Part shown: positions 59,509-62,359 of the stretch, in pieces | How positions within the stretch are numbered: the stretch's first letter is position 1 | Layout: every line of letters begins with the position of its first letter | NCBI RefSeq assembly: GCF_900314695.1 | Contig: NZ_OMWD01000019.1 | Location: 1 to 62,359, forward strand | Source: an uncultured Methanobrevibacter sp. | GTDB lineage: Archaea; Methanobacteriota; Methanobacteria; Methanobacteriales; Methanobacteriaceae | DNA: 62,359 bases | Reading direction: 5' to 3' | Made by a program: the position numbers and the translations under genes | The notes under the pieces: model-generated | The model's database searches: none | Told to the model about the DNA's origin: nothing | Seen by the model: only the letters and a program-made list of their open reading frames with translations

Positions 59509-59880
59509 ATGGGAAAGTTTCCATTCCGTTTGATTGCAGCTATTGCATTATTTTTGATGATTTTTGCTTTAAGAATGTTTACAAACTTAGATAATAATGT
59601 TATTGTTTCCATTTTGTTAATATCTATTTTTTTAATAATATTCACATATGTTTTCAAAATTGAAGGGCCTAGTTTATTGAAAACGTTTGTAATCCTATTT
59701 TCATTTATTGTCCTTCCAGTGTTCGTTTTATTTTATCTGGGATTTTGGAATTCATTTTCAAATCATCTTGTTGCTATCATATTAATAGCTTTTGTCATGC
59801 TTTTAGGTTTGCTGGCGATAGTTGCAATGATTAAATTAAGCATTGTTGAAATAGAATATGATTGGATTGATGAAAAATGA
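59509..59880 (+). CDS. Small membrane protein, four helices, unknown function
   Basis: About 123 residues with four hydrophobic helices (FRLIAAIALFLMIFALRMF, VIVSILLISIFLIIFTYVF, LKTFVILFSFIVLPVFVLFYLGF, HLVAIILIAFVMLLGLLAIVAMI) and an acidic C-terminus. Start: ATG 59509, with CGGTGAT in front; an in-frame ATG at 59494 overlaps the ogt end and places the ribosome site inside the gene. I do not recognise the family. Confidence 0.75.
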   Translation: MGKFPFRLIAAIALFLMIFALRMFTNLDNNVIVSILLISIFLIIFTYVFKIEGPSLLKTFVILFSFIVLPVFVLFYLGFWNSFSNHLVAIILIAFVMLLGLLAIVAMIKLSIVEIEYDWIDEK

Positions 59881-60014
59881 AATGTTTGCATACTCATTTT
59901 TTTCTAATTTCGAAGCATTGCTTTTTACAACACTGATTGTTTTTTCATTTTCTTTTTAACATTGCGAAAAAATTAAGTTAAAATATATGTAACGATTTTG
60001 ACAAAAACATTAGT

Positions 60015-60569
60015 ATGGATTTGCCAATCAATATTGTCATAGGTAATGCAATCTCATTAATTGCAGGCATTTTCATCATATTGAGCATGTGGGTTAATGA
60101 TGAAAAGAAAGCATACAAATACCAATTTCTTAATGCTTTTATTTTAATGATTTCATCAATATTTTTCTTCTCCTGGACTGGAGTTGTAACCATGGCAATT
60201 GCCGCATCAAGAAATGCAATGGTTTATAATGATAAATTAACATTTAAATGGACAATATTTTTCATTGTTATTTCAATCGTAATTGGACTTTTGGTAAATA
60301 CGATGGGTTTTGTTGGAATATTGCCTATTTTGGCTATTGTTCAAATTACTCTGTGCAACTATTATCTAAAAAATATTAAGACAATCAAGATTGGCTTTAT
60401 TGTAAATAGTGCAATTTATATAGTTTATTTTTTAGCTATCTGGGATTTCTCTTCAACTATTATAGAAACAATAACTGCTTTAATTGGATTAATATCCTTG
60501 TTTAAGTTAGTTTTCTATGATTCAAAAGAAAATGATGATGTCAAGTCCATTGACGATGAGGGATATTAA
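60015..60569 (+). CDS. YgjV-like inner membrane protein
   Basis: A 184-residue protein with about six hydrophobic helices (NAISLIAGIFIILSMWV ... IFFIVISIVIGLLV ... ITALIGLISLFKLVF). Repeated short half-helices and the pattern S-M-W-x-N-D-E-K-K-A-Y-K-Y-Q resemble the Imp-YgjV family of unknown function (by eye). The charged tail is DSKENDDVKSIDDEGY. No clear ribosome site, so it may be leaderless. Confidence 0.7.
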   Translation: MDLPINIVIGNAISLIAGIFIILSMWVNDEKKAYKYQFLNAFILMISSIFFFSWTGVVTMAIAASRNAMVYNDKLTFKWTIFFIVISIVIGLLVNTMGFVGILPILAIVQITLCNYYLKNIKTIKIGFIVNSAIYIVYFLAIWDFSSTIIETITALIGLISLFKLVFYDSKENDDVKSIDDEGY

Positions 60570-60577
60570 TTATTCAG

Positions 60578-61267
60578 ATGCTGAAAGATATTTTACATAG
60601 AATTTACAAAGTCTTATTCATGAAAAGACTTGCTATTTTTGACTTTGATGGAACATTGTTTGATTCGGTTCATGATGTTATTATTTGCTTTAACAAGGCA
60701 TTGTCAATGAATGGTTTTCCTACATTAACCCGTGAGGAATATATTGAAAGGTTGGGTGGAAATATCGATGAAATCGTTTCATTAATTTTGAAAGATAAAA
60801 ATTCAAAAGAAAACATTGAATTGATCAAAAAAGATTATCAAAAACTTTATGATGAGTCTAATAAGGATAATACATTGCCATTTCAAAATTCTTTAGAAGT
60901 TTTAAAAGAATTGCAGGAAAGAAATATTCTATTGGCCATCAATTCGAATAGAACAACAGATTCAATAAAATATTTTGTATCTAACTTCTTTAAAGAAATT
61001 GATTTTGTCTCAATTGAGGGTCACGACCCTGATTTTCCTTCAAAACCAGATCCTTATGGCGTAAATAATATAATTAAAAAGGCAGGTGTTAGTTTGGATG
61101 AGGTGGTTTATATTGGCGATTCTAAAACTGACATCAAAACAGCTAAAAATGCAAAAATAGATTGTATACTGGTAAGTTGGGGTTATGGCAGTAAAAAAGA
61201 ATATGAAGATAAATATATTTTAGAAGTAATTGATGATATGTATCAATTACTTGATTTCTTTGATTAA
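60578..61267 (+). CDS. HAD-superfamily phosphatase (phosphoglycolate phosphatase-like)
   Basis: About 229 residues. HAD motif I FDFDGTLFDS (nucleophile Asp), a helical cap, motif II in AINSNRTT, Lys of motif III in PSKPDPYG, and motif IV VYIGDSKTDIKTAKNA. The order and cap size fit the phosphoglycolate phosphatase-like subfamily; the substrate is unknown. Start: ATG 60578 is given, but the family usually begins at MKRLAIFDFDGTLF, which corresponds to ATG 60620; neither has a strong ribosome site. Convergent with the transglutaminase-like gene, overlapping by 4 bp. Confidence 0.87.
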   Translation: MLKDILHRIYKVLFMKRLAIFDFDGTLFDSVHDVIICFNKALSMNGFPTLTREEYIERLGGNIDEIVSLILKDKNSKENIELIKKDYQKLYDESNKDNTLPFQNSLEVLKELQERNILLAINSNRTTDSIKYFVSNFFKEIDFVSIEGHDPDFPSKPDPYGVNNIIKKAGVSLDEVVYIGDSKTDIKTAKNAKIDCILVSWGYGSKKEYEDKYILEVIDDMYQLLDFFD

Positions 61268-62124
61268 TATTCTCTTGGAATTGGTAAGATTGGATATGGT
61301 GTTATATTAAGTATAGTTCTATTATAAAAAGCCGCATTTTTCCAAGGATATTTCAAACCGACATCAACAAGGAAATTATCTATAATTGCAAAGAAGTGTC
61401 TTTCCCTAAATTTTAAAGTCCCAACATGAACATAATAAAAGGTATGGTTTTCCATAAGATTCATTGCATCGCACATGTGGAAAAACAAATCAGTTAAACT
61501 GCAGCAATTTCCGGTCAATCTTAATAGTGTTGATTCAGGGGTTTGGTAAAAACCAGCTTTTCTTTCATGCTTTGTATTTTTACTGATCCATATTGCAATT
61601 TTTTTAATGGCATCAATTCCAGTAGATTCCCCAACAATTAATTTGGCGACTTTTTTTACTATTAGGGATATATTTCCTGAGTATGTAACATTTGAATAGT
61701 AACATTCTGCCATAATAAAATGATTATATTCTTTTGGAATTAAATTACAGTTAATTAATGTAATGTTGTATGGATGTTTAATGCTTTTTTCAGTAATTAT
61801 TAAATTTTTAAAGTTAACATTTTTAATAGTTAAATCTAATTCATTATTCTCAGTATTTATGTCGAATGTTGAATTAGAGTTATCTAGAGTATGATTATTT
61901 CCTTCAATGGTTAGGGATTTGGAAAATTCTAAATTGTCTTCTGAATCGTTGTAGACATAATCTTTTGTTAGGTTTATATAATCATTTGAACTTGAAATTT
62001 CCTGTTTCAATTCACTATAAGTTCCAACATAATCATTATCTGTAACATTTTCATTTGCAAAAACACATGAAGTTGATAGGCAAATAAATATTATTACTGA
62101 AATAGTGATTAATAATTTTTTAAT
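61264..62124 (-). CDS. Secreted transglutaminase-like protein, apparent ATT start
   Basis: About 286 residues. A signal peptide (KKLLITISVIIFICLSTSCVFA) and a short beta-helix-like part (SLTIEGNNHTLDNSNS ... ITLINCNLIP) precede a transglutaminase-fold domain with a plausible Cys-His-Asp triad: LTGNCCSLTDLFFHMC, RERHFFAIIDNF and LVDVGLKYPW. Such domains occur in methanogen surface proteins and may cleave or crosslink peptides of the wall. Start: GGAGGT (62136-62131) is followed in frame by AAT ATT ATT AAA AAA. No ATG, GTG or TTG occurs in frame until TTG 62010, which would remove the signal peptide, so ATT at 62124 (or 62127) is the probable start. Compare the gene at 11236, which has TTG at the equivalent place before ATT-AAA-AAA. 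Confidence 0.8.
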   Translation of the reverse strand: MKKLLITISVIIFICLSTSCVFANENVTDNDYVGTYSELKQEISSSNDYINLTKDYVYNDSEDNLEFSKSLTIEGNNHTLDNSNSTFDINTENNELDLTIKNVNFKNLIITEKSIKHPYNITLINCNLIPKEYNHFIMAECYYSNVTYSGNISLIVKKVAKLIVGESTGIDAIKKIAIWISKNTKHERKAGFYQTPESTLLRLTGNCCSLTDLFFHMCDAMNLMENHTFYYVHVGTLKFRERHFFAIIDNFLVDVGLKYPWKNAAFYNRTILNITPYPILPIPREY

Positions 62125-62359
62125 AATATTACCTCCATTACATTATAAATTAATTGGTTATCTATTATAAAAGTATTGTTTTTTTTACTATTGTCTTTCC
62201 TTATTTCCAGTGTTATTATTTATTTTTTTTAAATTATATATAATTTTATAATGATACCTTTTTGGCACTTTCAATAACTTAAGTGATTTTTAGTAAATCG
62301 CATTGTCCTCATCCCAATACTTTAGTTTTAGATTGAATCTTTTTAAAATTCCTTTATCT
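62125..62359. other. AT-rich upstream region at the right edge
   Basis: It contains the minus-strand ribosome site (62131-62136) of the transglutaminase-like gene and probably its promoter: TATA-like stretches occur around 62230-62245 on the minus strand. No further gene is visible before the window ends. Confidence 0.5.

Overview
The window is AT-rich DNA from a methanogenic archaeon, most likely Methanobrevibacter or a close relative in the Methanobacteriales. Support: the MCR-activation ATPase AtwA, the F430 enzyme CfbC, the methanofuran enzyme MfnB, archaeal RibC, deoxyhypusine synthase, the archaeal block rpl37Ae-rpoP-Brix-Pcc1-prefoldin beta, TATA (TTTAAATA/TTTATATA) promoters, and large adhesin-like surface proteins with beta-helix, Ig-like and lysine-rich modules. 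There is no prophage, complete IS element or CRISPR array.

Layout. 1-13.7 kb: four giant surface proteins (the first cut by the window edge), a DUF371 gene, a tRNA-Leu(GAG) and a possible scar of an IS200/IS605-type element. 13.8-18 kb: galU, a ferredoxin-like aldo/keto reductase, and a three-gene unit of a Cys-rich mini-protein, a peptide-modifying radical SAM/SPASM enzyme and a small acidic protein. 18-20.4 kb: a P1B metal ATPase behind three copies of a 43-bp promoter/operator unit. 20.6-25.6 kb: a small secreted protein with unusual untranslated regions, hisG, an HTH-CBS regulator, deoxyhypusine synthase, a DUF5654 membrane protein and pyrF. 25.8-28.3 kb: the CbiMNQO cobalt/nickel ECF transporter. 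28.4-34.2 kb: ribC, a GT2/DUF2304 pair, a LutA/LutB-like iron-sulfur pair, mfnB and guaB. 34.4-36.3 kb: the information-processing block. 36.3-36.9 kb: a gene-free gap with two well-supported candidate small RNA genes. 36.9-39.6 kb: a HisA/HisF-like protein, a 59-aa membrane protein, a CDF transporter and a PfkB kinase. 39.8-47.2 kb: one giant DUF4011-helicase-nuclease-DUF3320 gene broken into three frames by two deletions inside tandem repeats. 47.2-62.1 kb: uvrC, atwA, usp, ferredoxin plus geranylgeranyl reductase, galE, purF, U32 peptidase, cfbC, ogt, membrane proteins, a HAD phosphatase, and a secreted transglutaminase-like protein that appears to start at an ATT codon.

Most unusual points. 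(1) Two candidate ncRNA genes sit back to back; each has its own TATA box, paired 5' and 3' ends, and a T-tract. (2) The promoter of the first shares a GTAATAC pair at exactly 33-bp spacing with all three units in front of the metal ATPase, which suggests one regulator. (3) The Cys-rich peptide/radical SAM unit looks like a RiPP-type modification system. (4) The helicase frameshifts remove 16 and 14 nt from repeats; adding both back gives one 2489-codon protein with the canonical domain order. (5) An AUU start codon is the only way to keep a clear signal peptide on the transglutaminase-like protein. All calls come from reading the sequence; no database was searched.
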